Source of the DNA: Azolla pinnata
Lineage: Eukaryota; Streptophyta; Polypodiopsida; Salviniales; Salviniaceae
DNA: 64,000 nt
Direction of reading: 5' to 3'
Assembly (NCBI GenBank): GCA_037176905.1
Contig: JBBBWG010026646.1
Location: forward strand, 90,159-154,158
This document shows, one piece after another, positions 35,290-56,600 of the stretch. Under the pieces are notes generated by a model. It was not told where the DNA came from. It did not search any database and saw only the letters and a list, made by a program, of their open reading frames with translations. Each line of letters starts with the position of its first letter. Position 1 is the stretch's first letter. The position numbers and the translations under genes are program-made.

Positions 35290-35610
35290 GATGGACTTTG
35301 TCGGGGTCGGAATCGATGGAGTATCGATCGATCGATCGGTCGGTCGCTCGATCGATCCGAGGCAAGATGGGCTTTGTTAGGGACGAGAATCGATGGTGTA
35401 TCGATTGATCCCGGACTAGTTAAGGGACAGAATGGATGGAGTATCGATCGATCAATCGGGACAAGTTGGACTGGTTAGGGACAAAATCGATGGAGTATCG
35501 ATCGATCGATCGATCGCGACAAGTTGGACTAGTTAGGGACAGAGTCGATGGAGTGTCGATCGATCGGGACGAGTTGGACTCGTTGGGGACAGAATCGATG
35601 GAGCTCGACG
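35290..35610. repeat. GATCGATC-rich tandem array upstream of DUF247
   Basis: About six degenerate copies of a 50-60-bp unit: GGGACAGAATCGATGGAGT, then ATCGATCGATC, then GGGACAAGTTGGACTAGTTA. Clear unit starts are 35424, 35478, 35536 and 35586, with more diverged ones near 35301 and 35380. The array begins about 90 bp from the DUF247 start codon, so it occupies the promoter or leader. Confidence 0.8.
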
Positions 35611-37154
35611 CAGCAGCGAAATGGCCACTGGCTTCCTCCTCGGTTAAGCTCCAGCACTTGTTTGCTTGCTTGCTTGTTTGCTTGGTTGGTTGGTTGGTTT
35701 TTTTTCCCCCTTCCTTCCCTGGATGGTGGTGGGTTGGAAAACAACAGTTTCATGCACAACCAGAATTCACAGCATAAAAATAAATAAATAAATGAATGAA
35801 TGAAGGATCACATGAACCCATATGGCCCATGTGGTTCCCTCTCTCCCCATCCATTGCTTACACAATCTCAACTAACAACTATTCTTCCTATCCTCTTCTT
35901 CTTTGACTTATGTTGTTACAATCCTCCCTAGCCAAAATTTCTGTGCTTGGTTCTTAAACACGAAGTTCCGTCGACCAAGAATGTTACCCCTCTATGACTT
36001 TCACCCCTCGATTCGGCCACATCAGCCTGCACATGAGCCTGCATTCCACACCACATGGAAAATGCTTGTTCTTGTTTGGTCGTTTTATACATGCATGCAT
36101 GCCTTGGATCGGTGCACTGCCACCAAGATTGCTGATCGCAAGCTTCTATAACCTTTTGTAGCGCCTTCCCATATGTCACAAACGATCTTATTGCATTGAT
36201 AATAACATCTCGCTTTACCCGAGAATGGGGTACCTTGCGACTTAAACCGATCACGGTACCTGATCACGGTACAACTCGTGAATTCCCATCTACTCGTGGA
36301 TTATACTTCTTCGTGTGTATTGGTGGCCGATGCTTAGGACCGGGCCGATACTTCGTCCTATCGTATCATCCATATCAAATTCCACATGTGTAATGTATAG
36401 GCATGAATGCAGACAAGTCAAAGTGTGTATCACATAGGTAGGTCTTCGATGACTTTTGAGTATTTGCATATCAACTCGCGAACAATATATTGGCCGATCG
36501 TTGGCTTGCTTGACTCTTGAATGTGAATCATTGTCTTATGAATCGGGTTCCATCGGGAAAGGCTTCACATTGTTGGTTTGTGCGAGCAACACATGGTTAT
36601 GCTATAGGTACCAACAGTTGGGTAGGATTTTGGTCCAACAAACTCATCGATTTCTACAATGTCGGGGTTCTCGAGAGTCATTGCACAAACAATCGACATG
36701 GTGAAATCGTTTCTAGGCGCATTCGTGCAGTGTTTCGTGGACTCGTACGTCCGAGCGTTTCTGATTTCGGACATCAAGTTCTTGCATTTTTCTACACATA
36801 CACTGTCCCGTTTCTTTTCGACGAGCGTGGTTCATTTTGCACATTCTCCATCGTCTTTCGAGTCGTCGTTGCCTCGTGATTCCACTGTAAGCCAGCATTC
36901 ACTTTCAAGTGTTAAGAACACTATATCGATCGAACACAAGTGCCATGTCTCCAGAAACACTAATATCGTACATGTCTGTCGCATTTCGGCGGTGAAGGAT
37001 AAAAAGTTATGTACTAAACAAACGTATGTACACACACGTTATACGTATGTACGTGTGTACATGGATACATTCTACATACATACACAATGCATACTCACAT
37101 ACGCTCGACATGCATGCATATAGATCATAGCTCCACATACATACTTGGATAAGG
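35611..37154. other. DUF247 to MCC alpha divergent intergenic region; no gene seen
   Basis: Contains TTGCTTGCTTG and GGTTGGTTGG runs near 35660-35700, AATAAATAAATGAATGAATG at about 35780, a short direct repeat GATCACGGTAC near 36250-36270, and TACATACA/ACGTATGT-rich sequence at 37020-37140. Frames up to 154 codons (36659-37123) match no family I know. Confidence 0.45.
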
Positions 37155-37155
37155 A

Positions 37156-37222
37156 TGACGTGTACACGGAGTCTGACGTGGCCCCTAGCCAGAACGATGA
37201 CGTGGAAGCGTGCTGACGTGGC
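37156..37222. promoter_or_regulatory. Four TGACGTG elements upstream of the MCC alpha start
   Basis: TGACGTG starts at 37156, 37174, 37198 and 37214; those at 37174 and 37214 are the full TGACGTGGC. They lie 60-125 bp before the ATG at 37281, where a core promoter or leader is expected. The same nonamer is arrayed at 21.8 and 63.1 kb. Confidence 0.6.
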
Positions 37223-37280
37223 AGCCCGCTAGTCGAGTTCTGCAGTCTTTCCCCCTCCCTTCCTCGTTCACGCCGACACC

Positions 37281-45044
<7,764 letters not shown>

Positions 45045-48000
45045 GGCAAGTTGCTTCTCTGCTTTGACCTCAATTTCACCGGGTAAAGTTCAATTTCAGC
45101 AGGTAAATATATGATGATCTCTAATTTCAAGAAGTAATTAATCTGTGCATAAGAACTTCTAAGCTCTATGCAACAAAATACTTTTATATACCATGTGGTG
45201 CTGACAGCACATGTTAAGATCTCTATAGTTTTGGAAAAAATATCTCTAATCACTCATCTGTATTGCAGATATGTGCATCTGAAACAATAATAGGGATTGG
45301 CCAATATGCCTTTCTATTTTCGTTCTCTTTGATTAACAAAGACATGACTCCTTAAAACTGATGTGATATTTTCGGTCTCTTTGATTAATCAAAGACATGA
45401 ACAGTTTTCTTTGGTCAACTGTTGAGGAAGATACTTTTGAGATTTTGCTAATGACTCATAAAGACTCAAGTTGATGGAGGATTACGAGAGGTATTGGCAG
45501 TGGTCCCTTTGTGGACTACTACTAAACACATCATAGTGAAGCTTAGTTTCTGGTTTAGCATAATACACTGTGTCATAGTTAGTATTTAAAGAATCACCTA
45601 GGTTGTGGTATGAATACTATGAAAACTCAGGGGTCAGCCAAGTTCTTTCCAAGACTTTCACATTCACTAACCCTTAACTGCTAGTGTTGACTATTGTCAT
45701 TAAGTTGAGTCCCTTAACTGAAATTTGGATAGTAAACTTTATCATCAGGCACGATTTATTGAGGATGCCGGTCAATACAGGTTCGAGTTGGTACAGTGAC
45801 TTGAAACCTTCGTTACAAAGTCAAAATTAAGGTCTATGAACATTTCTTTCTCAATTCCACACAAAGACATTAAAGCACACCATAGATTTTCCATAGTGCT
45901 CACAAAGATGGGTGTATTTGATTTGATCATAGTATATATTCCATTTGCGTCTCACTGCCTCATCATTCTGGAATAATAGTCAAGTGGTTTAGTAGGAAAA
46001 TCTTGTTCTTCATAGCGTCCAGATTGTCAATTGGTGCGATCAGATTTTAGTTATGGACTTCTATCTGAGAGGACTGAAACAGGCTGATTGGCAGAATGGC
46101 CCTACTAGTTTGGAGATGATGATTTGACATCTCCAGTAGTTCAATAAAAAGTGAGGTTTGATTGTTAAAGTTATTATGCTTTGTTAAGGTGTTTGCGGTT
46201 CAAATTTCATACATTTGTTGGAAAAACCCTGCCATGTCTTTTACAGGGAAGAAGATCTCAACCACACAGAAGCCTCTATTAAAGAGGAAGATCCATGTCG
46301 ATCATCCTAAGAGTGTATGCTCTGTATAGTACTACAGTTCAACAGCTTCCCCTCCACATGGAAGATCCAAGGAATCAAGTATCTTGCTGTCTAATAATAT
46401 TCTATTCCATGATCCATCATGTGTCGGCACATCATACTATACAGAATTTCGCTACTCTGCAACTGTATGCTGCATTGCTAGAGCTCCTTATGAGCATGAA
46501 ATGGAAGTCCCCGTTGTACATTAATTAATTACCACAAGAATGCCTAATTACAAGACTTCTATTCTGTCTTTCTCCAGTGGAAGCATGCGTCTATCTTTAT
46601 TCACGTCCAGTGTGAGCCAAATCTAATAGACGGTAATTGTCAAGGATTGGTGAAGCTTTGCATGTGAGTTTTGAGAGTAAATATTTTGAAATTGTATGCA
46701 TGGCATTGATAACATAAGTGATGTGAATCACTGCGATTATGGTTTTGAAACAAAAATTTGGGAGTTGTTTACATGCTCCAGTGTTAATCTCTATTGTGGT
46801 GCTCATCTAAATGGATGCCTATTTTACTGATACTGGTTGAGTACATCAATGCTAGATGCTTGATGCAGGTTCAGGAGAGAAGCCAGGAGAATTGATTAAA
46901 AATCAGCAGCTGTAAAATACGTTTCGCAGCCCAACAGGCATGCATCGATTACCACTCTTGGAAGATAATGAGATTTACAAAGTAGTATTTACTATTGTCT
47001 GTTTATAGCTTTAGTACAATACCAGTAGGACTTGGTGTAACGATGAGTCCGTGATTCTAGCAGTATTAGTTTCAGCACATATGTCATTAGTCGATTTCCC
47101 TTCTAAATTGACATTATGGTAGTTGTTACAAATTATGTTTAAATATTGCACGCGAAAGTGTTTGTCTTAATCTTTCATTGATGAATTTGGATTACATTTA
47201 ATTAAATGCATCAAATGAAAGCACGTTAATCACTATCACGCTGAAAAGACTTGAAGTGAAAGCGTCTTAATGGCATCACGTTGAAATAACATCATATAGA
47301 TTCCGGAAACGATATTAATGGCAATCACATGGAATACATCAAGTGGCATATTAATGACAGTCACACTGAAATGCATCACTTGGATTCTGGATAGCAATCG
47401 CATTGGAATGCATAAAAGGAAAGCATATGAATGGGTCACATTGTCACTTTTGATTTGTTTTTGTCAAAATATCTTTGAAGCTCACAGTAAATATTGGGAA
47501 TGCACCAATTTTTCTCATGGGCAAGCAAGAAGGAAGAGAATCAGACGTCCTTTTTCATGGGCATATCATTAACATGTGTTTTTACTATGTCAGTAAATTG
47601 TGAATACATCTCATGGATCAGTAAAGAAAGAGTTTATACTACGATAATTCTTATGGATTGCTACACGACTAATTTCATCAATGTTCCTAGTCACAAATGA
47701 TGATCGCTTGTTTATTAGCAAAAGAGTAATGTTTGGGATCAAGTTCCTGGTGATTAGGAGTAATCTTCTTGGATCGCCAAGATTGATGCCCCTAGATTCA
47801 TCTCTTAAATCCAATCCAGTCTATTAGGGTTTTAATGTCATGAAGGTTAGGGGAACGTTAAAGAGTCATGGCCCTCATTTACTGTCAATAGTTGGAATAA
47901 CTTCTTCCTAAGCTCTTCCTCCTCTTCTTCTTCTTCCTCTTCTTCTTCTTGCAGATCCAAATCTTTTTGTTCTTTTGATGCAAGAAGTTGTGTGATCTTT

Positions 48001-49319
48001 GTGCCGCTGAAAGCGATGATTAGTATTCCTAAGCCAGTCTTTGTCAAGCGAAGGTGGGTGATTTTTCTTTGCGGCACTTATGAATTAATTGGAAGCGCTC
48101 TTGACGGATGCATCCCAGTCTATTGAAAGAGAAATTTTGTGTGAAAACAACATCATCTTTTGTTTCTCCACGATCAAAGCCCATGTTTACTGTCAGCATC
48201 AACAAAATGTGAGGATGCTTTGTTGCCTTGCACGTGCAGGATTGTAAGAAGAAAAGATATATAGTCACCGAAACTATAGATATATATAACCTTCACTTAC
48301 TGGTTTAGAAGTCCTTTTTGGCCCACAAAACTTGCAGATGTATAAATACAAGTGTCCATAGATCTTGATCACATTAGGTGAGGAGTGGCCGCATTGGGGT
48401 AGCTCGGAACGATATTATTTGCTACATCAAGAGCGGGAAAGGGATGGTTCAACACAGTTTTTTGTACCGATTCACATGTCAATGGCCTTTGTAACTCGAA
48501 AGAGTGGAATATGCTTCGAGCGGCTCCAATCAAGCTGGAAATCGGTGTTATATGAATGTTCTTTTAAGTATGATTCGATTATCATTGTGGACACGAGAAT
48601 GACACAACGCTGCCCAACTCAACCCGATTTGTTTCATTTTCTCTGGTCATCGTCGATTGCCTCTGATATATTTACAACGAGCGTTTGCACGATTCGAGCT
48701 GCCATTGAGGATTATGATTTGTACGAGCTTCTCGCTTGTATGGTAAACGGTTGGGAGCATCTCGTAGATTTTCTCCACTGCCCCTTTTTTCTGCGAGAGG
48801 CGAGAATCGGTTTGGTTAGTACCTCAAGCTCGTCTTCCACCCTTTTGGGTTTTTGTTCTTTTCGTTCGCGGTAGTTGCATGTCAAAGCATCCATGATCAG
48901 GAAAAAGCTACATGTCAACTGTATCATATTGCGGAGAGCCTTTTTGCAAAGGGGTTGGCAACAGAGAGGATGTCATCATCTCTTGACTTTCTCTCCGTCT
49001 CTTGATGGATCCACGGTCAAGACATGTATGCTGAAGGACAAGCCGACATCGATGGTCAAGACATCCATATACCGAAGGACCAAGAGATGTATACAGTCAA
49101 TGATGCCAGGCACACTCGCGATATGTTGCCGAATCAGGCAGGGACAGATAAGACAAGAATGAGCCCATTTGGGCGCTCCATAGAGCTGGTCAGGAATCGG
49201 CAGATCGATTCTCAAGCATTTGTGCTAGGCGAAGGGGGGTCAGAGAAAACTGTACTAGATAGAAGATATATATAATATATGTACGTATGTGTGAGTGCGC
49301 GCTGCAACCGAGTTATGGC
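45045..49319. other. Gene-poor 4.3 kb after MCC alpha; nothing recognised
   Basis: AT-rich sequence. It begins with the MCC alpha 3' UTR. Imperfect repeats of a (TTAATGGCAATCACATGGAA-like) word lie at about 47220-47420, and TTCTTCTTCCTC runs at about 47920-47955. A 169-codon open frame at 48365-48874 matches no family I know, and codon use gives me no reason to trust it. No RNA gene or complete transposon was seen. Confidence 0.4.
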
Positions 49320-49325
49320 CCACAA

Positions 49326-49513
49326 AGGTCAAGGGGTCATGGTCAAGGTCAAAGACCGAAGGTATATATATGCCGGTCAAGGCCAAAGACCGAACGTATA
49401 TATATGCCGTGGAGGAAGGGGGTCAAGGTCAAGGCCAAAGAACGAAGGCATATTTAAGTAAACTGGTCAAGGTCAAGGTCAAAGGGAGTGTTGACAGAAG
49501 GCATAGATCTAAA

Positions 49514-49547
<34 letters not shown>

Positions 49548-49762
49548 CTGCAGTCGACTCCTCGCCAAGGTCAAGCAAAGGAAGGGGTCAAGGTAAAGGT
49601 CAAAGTCAAGTTCAAAGATAAGTTCAAAGTCGAATTCAAGATCAAAGTCAAGATCAAAGTCAAGATCAAAGTCAAGATCGAAAATCAAAGTCAAGGAAAA
49701 AGGTCAAGACCAAAGTCAAGGGTTTCGGGTCAACGCCGAGACTCTTGACCGCGTCCTTGACC
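49326..49762. repeat. GTCAA-rich minisatellite (W-box core on the minus strand)
   Basis: At least 20 copies of GTCAA occur in about 410 bp (GGTCAAGGTCAAAG, then a 12-bp unit AAAGTCAAGATC near 49645-49680). Two early units share CGAAGGTATATATATGCC and CGAACGTATATATATGCC. GTCAA reads TTGAC on the other strand, the core of the WRKY-bound W-box. Three TTGAC also occur on the plus strand at the end. A CT then AT dinucleotide run interrupts at 49513-49545. The array lies about 0.9-1.4 kb before the kinesin start codon. Confidence 0.85.
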
Positions 49763-49876
49763 GGAAAGAAAAGGAAATAAAGAAATGGAAAGCTTTTCTT
49801 GAGTTTTTTTTTCTTTGTTTGTTATTTCGCTTCACTTGCACTCAGACGCTCCTCCCGCTTTCTCAGAGAAGCGAAA

Positions 49877-49999
49877 GCGAGCTTCCATGGCTGCCTCCGC
49901 CGGGCCCGGTACACAGAGCGAGCTTCCATGGCGGCCTTCGCCGCGCACAGTTCACGGAGCGAGCTTCCGCGGCTGCCTTCTGCGATCCCTGGCGGCATC
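49877..49999 (+). repeat. 41-bp tandem repeat, three copies, with upstream ATGs
   Basis: Units starting GCGAGCTTCC lie at 49877, 49918 and 49959. The first two contain CTTCCATGGC, an ATG in good context, while the third has CTTCCGCGGC. If this is kinesin 5' leader the ATGs would open short upstream frames; the frames are not conserved with any family I know. CT/TTC repeats follow at about 50358-50390. Confidence 0.75.
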
Positions 50000-50683
50000 T
50001 TCCCTGCTATAGGATTTCCGCTAAGCCGATCCGATCGAGCTACATTTCGGCTATGGCGGCGCTGCTCCCTTTTGCGCCCTAGCTGTGCTCCCTTCTCCTC
50101 AGCCCTTCCCCGTTTCCCGTTCCTTCCTGCGGCCGACGACGGAGCGGCCTTTGCCAGCAGAAGAAACGAGCGATCTTGCTGCATCAGCGTTTCTCGTCTC
50201 TCCATGCCGTGGCATTCGTGGCGTTGTGCACCATCTGATCCTTTCAGGAGGGCCCCAGCTCCGTCGCTGAGCTCCCCCTCATTCCCCGGCCTCCATCACC
50301 GCACCTGCTTCTAGAGAAGCTCCACCGACAGCTCCTTCCCACCTGCAGAAGCTGCTCTTTCTTCTTCTTCTTCTTCTTCTTCTTCTTCTTCGTTTTCTCT
50401 TCCAAAGGGGGGGGGGCAGCTTGATTCAGATCTGATTTCACTACTGCATTTTAGCTCACCTTGTGTTCCAAGGCTGCTGGAGATTGAATTTAACGCCTAC
50501 GCTGCAGTACATCGTCACGACATATATATATATATCGGTTGCCATCTTCGTCACTTCAATCGTTGCTCATCATCATCACCACCGTCTTCATCTTGGTACT
50601 TGTTACTGGTTTTCACTTCACACCAGTATCTTCCTCCTTCTCCTCATATTCTCCCTTTTCTCTCTGTAAAAAGGAAGTAGGAA

Positions 50684-53600
50684 ATGACGGGGGAGGATTG
50701 CAGCGACAGCTCCACTGCAACCTCAAATGGCTACTCCGGGTCTCCGGCAATGGACACGGCGGGATTCGCAGGCTCCATGGAAGTTTCTTCTGCTGTCTAT
50801 CCTATCGCCACGGAGTCCCATGGCGACTCAGAGGAAGACTCAGGAGGGGAGGTAGGATGGAGACCTACTGACACAATAAAAAGGGGAAGCGCCATGGATG
50901 AGGAGAAGATCTTCGTCACTGTTCGCATCAGGCCTCTGAACAGTAAAGAGATCTGTAGCTCTGATGAGCTTGCATGGGAATGCCCTGATAACAAAACGGT
51001 AGTTTGCCTCTACAATCGCCCTGACAGACATTTCCCCCAGTCTTACACTTTCGGTAAGCCCTCAAGCCTGCACTGTCAACTTTCTTTTCTTCTTCCCCCT
51101 AAACCATAGTTGGGATCAACAGATTCAAATCGTGTGCTGCAGGTTTTTGCTTACATGAATCAAATCTTGAACGTAAACAGCATCGAGATCTCATCTGGAT
51201 TTGAATAGATTTGTCTGTTTATATACATATCTAGGAGTCTAGGACGGTAACTGATGACCTCCCCAGTATTATCTCCTCAAAGAAGAAGGAAACGAAGAAG
51301 ATTTTTTCTGATTAGTATGCGAACAGACCTTTTAACCCAACATTAGTTTGTTCCGTTTATGTTAGACAAAAAATCTAAGAGTTTGAATATAAGGGATTAT
51401 TATAAACCCTGCTTATGGCTTTGATTTGAACGATGCACATGAATCAAATAGCTGGAAGAAGGAGCACAAGTTGATGATGATGGCTGTTTTAGATTATATG
51501 CTCTAATTAAACAGTTAAAACAAGGAGAAGTAGAAAAAGACGATGACGGTGGATGTTTTAGATTTATATGTGTGTCAACAAGAAGTAGAAGTTGATGATG
51601 ATCACGATGATTTTTTTTAATTAGTATGCATGACGAATAGCTAGAAGAAGGAGAAGCTGATCATGATGATCACGATGATTTTTCTAGTTAATTTACATGA
51701 GTTCAATAGCTGAATGTGATCATGGCCCACTGATTCTTGTTCCTTGGCAGATGAGGTGTTTGGACCAGAAACACATACACGGGTGGTGTATGAGAGAGGC
51801 GCTAAAGATGTGGCCCTATCTGCTTTGACAGGGAAAAATGGTGAGAGAGTGAAGCTTACAGAAATGCTCTTTCTTGCATCAACAACTAGTAAAATGTGGA
51901 AACAAGGAAGCATTAAAATGGTGAAATGCATAGGCTAACTATGATTACTGTAGAAAGGCCATGGTAGCTTAGAATTTATTTAAGAACTCAAACAATTCTT
52001 TCATCCGACCTTTCTTTTGTAGCAACCATATTTGCTTATGGACAAACGTGCAGTGGAAAGACATACACCATGAGTGGTATCACAGAGAACGCCGCAGATG
52101 ACATATTCAGCTATATCAAGGAGGTTAATTTTTGCAATCTACACTGTCCCTATAGTTGTTCCTGAAGTTTTGTGGAAATTTGCTAGAAATTTAGAATTGA
52201 TGGTGTCCATAAGCAACATTAAAACCTTTTGATTTCTTTTTGATACAGCATGATGATCAGATCTTCATTCTGAAATTCTCCGCCCTAGAAATATATAATG
52301 AGGTGGCAAGTGACCTTCTCAATCCTGAGAGTGGTCCACTTCGTATAATGGATGATCCAGAGGTAAAAAAACAACAGTCTATCTTTGCCTGGCTTAGTGA
52401 TTTAATCACTTCTTTCTATCCCTCGGTTTTTAGGGTTTAGGGTTTGTGTTCTCTATTTGTCATTCTTGTTGTTTCATATGGGGAATTATCTACCCGTTTT
52501 CTAAATGCCTATAGTTCTGCACCAGAGAGGCACAGTCATTGAGAAGCTAGTTGAAGAAACTATAAGAGATAAGAGCCATCTTCTTAGCCTTCTTGCAGTT
52601 TGTGAAGGTATGTTCTTTCTAACGCATTTGGAAACAAAAACTATAGTGCCCAACCTCTGGTGAGATAACAGGATTTGTACAACATAATCTTTGCAGCTCA
52701 CAGACAAGTGGGTGAGACAGTTTTGAATGATATAAGCTCAAGATCTCATCAAATCATCAGGCTGGTAACACTATAAAAATTCCTTTTCATCAATTCCGCT
52801 GCCTAAAAGGATCAGGAAATTACTGCTATCTGCACATCTTCGAGAAATCGGTGCTAATTCTTTATCTTATGCAGACTATTGAAAGCTCACCAAAGGATGT
52901 CACAGATGACAAGCCAATTAAGACCTTAGTTGCAGCCTTAGTAAGTATACTTATAGAAATTTCAAGCATCTCATACGAACTAGGAAAGTTCTAAAACTTC
53001 TGTACAGAACTTTGTAGATCTTGCAGGGAGTGAGCGAGCATCACTAACACAGTCAGAAGGGACCACACTGAAGGAAGGTTGCTACATCAATCGAAGCCTC
53101 TTAACTTTGAGCACCGTAATTCGTAAGCTAAGGTATAAACTACCTGTTCTCTTATTCTGGTATCATTAAATGGTAGACACTTGCTTAAATGTCTCGATCG
53201 AGTGTTGCCCTACCAAATTATAAGGACAGCGCTGGAAAATGGTAAAACTATGCTATCTGATATGGGCACGTTGTATCTAAATAACGTCTGAGGGTGAGAT
53301 TACTTGCGAATGCAGTGACCCTAACAGATCCAAAACAGCCCATATCCCGTATAGAGAATCAAAGCTAACACGCATTTTGAGCAATGCACTTGGGGGAAAT
53401 GCTCGTACTGCAATCATTTGCACGATGAGTCCATCAAATAGACATGTGGATCAGACGAGGTACACTCTGTTCTTCGCTTCTTGTGCAAAGGAGGTGATGA
53501 ACCGAGCTCGAGTGAATGTGGTGAGTTCCTCTCGTTTTTAGATGTGAATATGGAAACTGAACTGCATATGTAGTAGGTTATAAGATAAAATGAATGCAGT

Positions 53601-56600
53601 TGTTAATGATGCTGAATTTGCTTTCTAGGTCATTTCTGAGAAGGACCTAATCAAGCAGTTGAAGAAAGAGGTGGCTACTCTCGAAGCTGAATTGCGGCGT
53701 TCTTCTATCTCCTCACAAGCCTCAATCAACGAGTTATTACTGGAAAAAGATCTACAGATTCAGAAGGTAATCTGCACTAGTGATTGTTGTTGTGCCTTTT
53801 CTACAAGGAAACGTATAGGTTTTGAGGTTTTCTATAATGGAACATTATTTTCATACCAGATGCAAAACGAGATGCAGAAGGCATTGCAACAACGAGATTT
53901 TGCTCTCTCCCAACTAGATGATTACCGACAAGGGCAGGAAGAAACAAAGAAAATGGAAAATCAGGTAAGAACTTGCATTGCTGTAACTAGATCGGTATAA
54001 AGAGAGATCCACATTTGCAGTGAAATAGTGTAAGTGATCTTACACTAGTTTTTTGAATGGCCAATACAGGTTCCAAACACAGTAGACAGTATGACAAACA
54101 CATACACCCCTAATGGCAACACTAATGGGTTCTCATTGGGTAGAACATTAAGTTCTGGTGTTTCCAGAGCACAAAGCAAAAGTTTGAAATGGAAGGACCA
54201 GATCTTGATAAACGGGAATTTACAAATACCAATGGGGGATCTTAAAGAAAAATTTGGAGAGAAGCAATCATCTGCATCGGCTATCTTGCTAGAAGAGATA
54301 TATAAGCTAGAGCACCTTCAGAATGAGCTTGCACAAGATGCAAATAGAGCCTTAGAGGTGGTTCAAAAGGAAGTAGAATGCCTATGCTTAACACAAACTG
54401 ATATGAACCAAGAGGCAGCTGAGAGTGTGGCAAAACTTCAAGCTGAAATCAGTGAAATATACGAGTCTCGTGTCATGGGAGCTAAGAGTTCTATGCTCTC
54501 AAAGGGTGATTCTGAAGGAAGCAAAAAGTTCTATTCCCTTAAGGATGAAATTCGGAGAGTAGCATCTGAGGATAGACAGAGTGGGCGTGAAAGCTTTCAA
54601 GAGATCTTGACGAATATGCATATCACATTTGGAGAGCTTGGGTTACCTTCATCTCAAGAGCAATTGGGGAAAGATGGTCAAATTCAAGACAAGGGTAACC
54701 AAGCTCTTGTACCTCTCTCAGACGGAACAGGCCAAGAGGTCATACAATTACAATCACAGACACAAATAGGTGAGATTACTATGGTCCTGGTAGTTTGGCA
54801 ATTATTTTGTTATAAGGTAAGCTAAATTTGTTTCTTTATACATAACATGACAGGTATTGCCCTATAGAGAATCCTATTTATTATATAAATCTAGTATTCA
54901 TCACTTAATGCATGGAAAACTCAACATTGCTCCCTCCAGTGTTTTTTACCAAAAAATTTAGCTACTTCTGAAACGCCATAAGGTACGAGTATAAACAATA
55001 AAGAAGCACATGGTGGATTATGATTCCTCTTTTGTGGCAATATTCTATGTATGGCCACTTTTCCAATCGAGTAATGTTGTTAGGGTTCCTTTGTTAGGGT
55101 TCTCATTGTTCTCTTTCTAAACGTTTAGTAAATTAAATTGCACGCATTAATGTCTTATAATGATTTTTTCACTTATTACAGAGGAAAGCATCAGAAGTGT
55201 TTATGCGTTTGTATCGGATATGAAAGAGAAGATGTCCAAACTGCAGTATCAGAAACAGCTATTACTTCATCGAGTAAGAAAATTCAAACTGGATGTTGAT
55301 GTAAAATGTGAAGTGCATATCTGCGCCTGTACTGTGTATGCATATGTATGTGAATTTATAGCATCCATTTGTCTATCTAGCTGTATATGTATGTTCACAT
55401 GCATATGTACATGTCTTGAAGCAATATATTGTTCACAGAAACATCAACGTGCAGGTGGAAACCAAAAGTGAGCTAAAACATGAAGACCTGTAGGTTTAAA
55501 ACATGGCCACAACTCTCTTGACAAACATAACAAGCTTAAAGGATCATCTACGGGGTAGTTTTTTAACAATTAGCTGAGTGGGAGTGATGCTGAAAATATT
55601 AGACTCATCTTGCTTAGTATAGAAATCGAAAAGAATTCTAAGATTGACTTGGGGCATAGTAATTTGGGGAGTATTGGCTGGTGTAATGGCGCTGTAGAGA
55701 GTGTATTTGATAGGGGAAAGGTAGAATCCCATTTGTTGAATACTTTGCGATAGCAGCTGGAAGAGAAGAAGCATTTAAGATGGGAAATTGTTGGCTGTAG
55801 TCACATTTTGGGGACTGTAGATCTAGATGTAAATTTATATTTCTAGATGCACATGAGTTTGCAGCTGTGCTAATAAAGGCCATATGAAACAATCTTGTGC
55901 TTGCATTGAAAGGGGACTGGAACTCCATGCAAGGGATTTTAGATCAATGTAGAAAGCAACAGAGTATGTTCGAATGCACTTGGGACATCTATATTTTATG
56001 ACTGTTAACAGGGTAGTTTAGCTTAGAGCTATAAAAGTCCGATGCTTCCTCTTAACATTCGCTCACTTGGTGAAAATGGTAAACGACTTCCTTATTCCCA
56101 CCACCACCGACTACAGGAATAGCCACATGACGGATACTGAGGCAATTCATGGAGTCTAATCTGATCCGTCAAATGCCTATATCATAGAAAATCTACTTGT
56201 AAGTTTTATGTGCTCTTAGTACAAAGCTGTATCTTGTTTAAAAAGAAGAAATGGATCCATCTGAAAAATATGGCAAAGGGCTCAAGGCTTTGAGGTAAAA
56301 GGCACATGCCACCAAACCGTCAATGTACCACTATCTCTATACCTTATCACGCCTTAGAAGGCATGTGCCTTGTTTTGGTGGTAGACAATCAAGTTTTAGT
56401 AGAGAATGTATGAAACATGACAGTATGCAAAAGCTTTCTGGCTCAGCAAGTAACTGTTATAAAAACTGGCTAGAGTTTGCAAGCATTTATTGCACCACCT
56501 GCAGCTGTATATGCGTATGTCAAGCCTCTATTTTTTATCACTATACAGTTCCCCTTTATTTATATCTGTCGGCCAGATTTAGATGATATTTGGCTATATA

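Noticed and set aside
35204-35365. Upstream ATG extending DUF247 by 54 residues
   Set aside because: The extension is encoded by GATCGATC repeats and the family normally starts near MDPSDPHF.
34304-35380. 358-codon and related plus-strand frames opposite DUF247
   Set aside because: Antisense shadows of a GC-rich gene; Arg/Val/Glu-rich with no family match.
48365-48874. 169-codon frame as a real gene
   Set aside because: No domain, no repeat or splice support, and no similarity I recognise; a chance frame is plausible.
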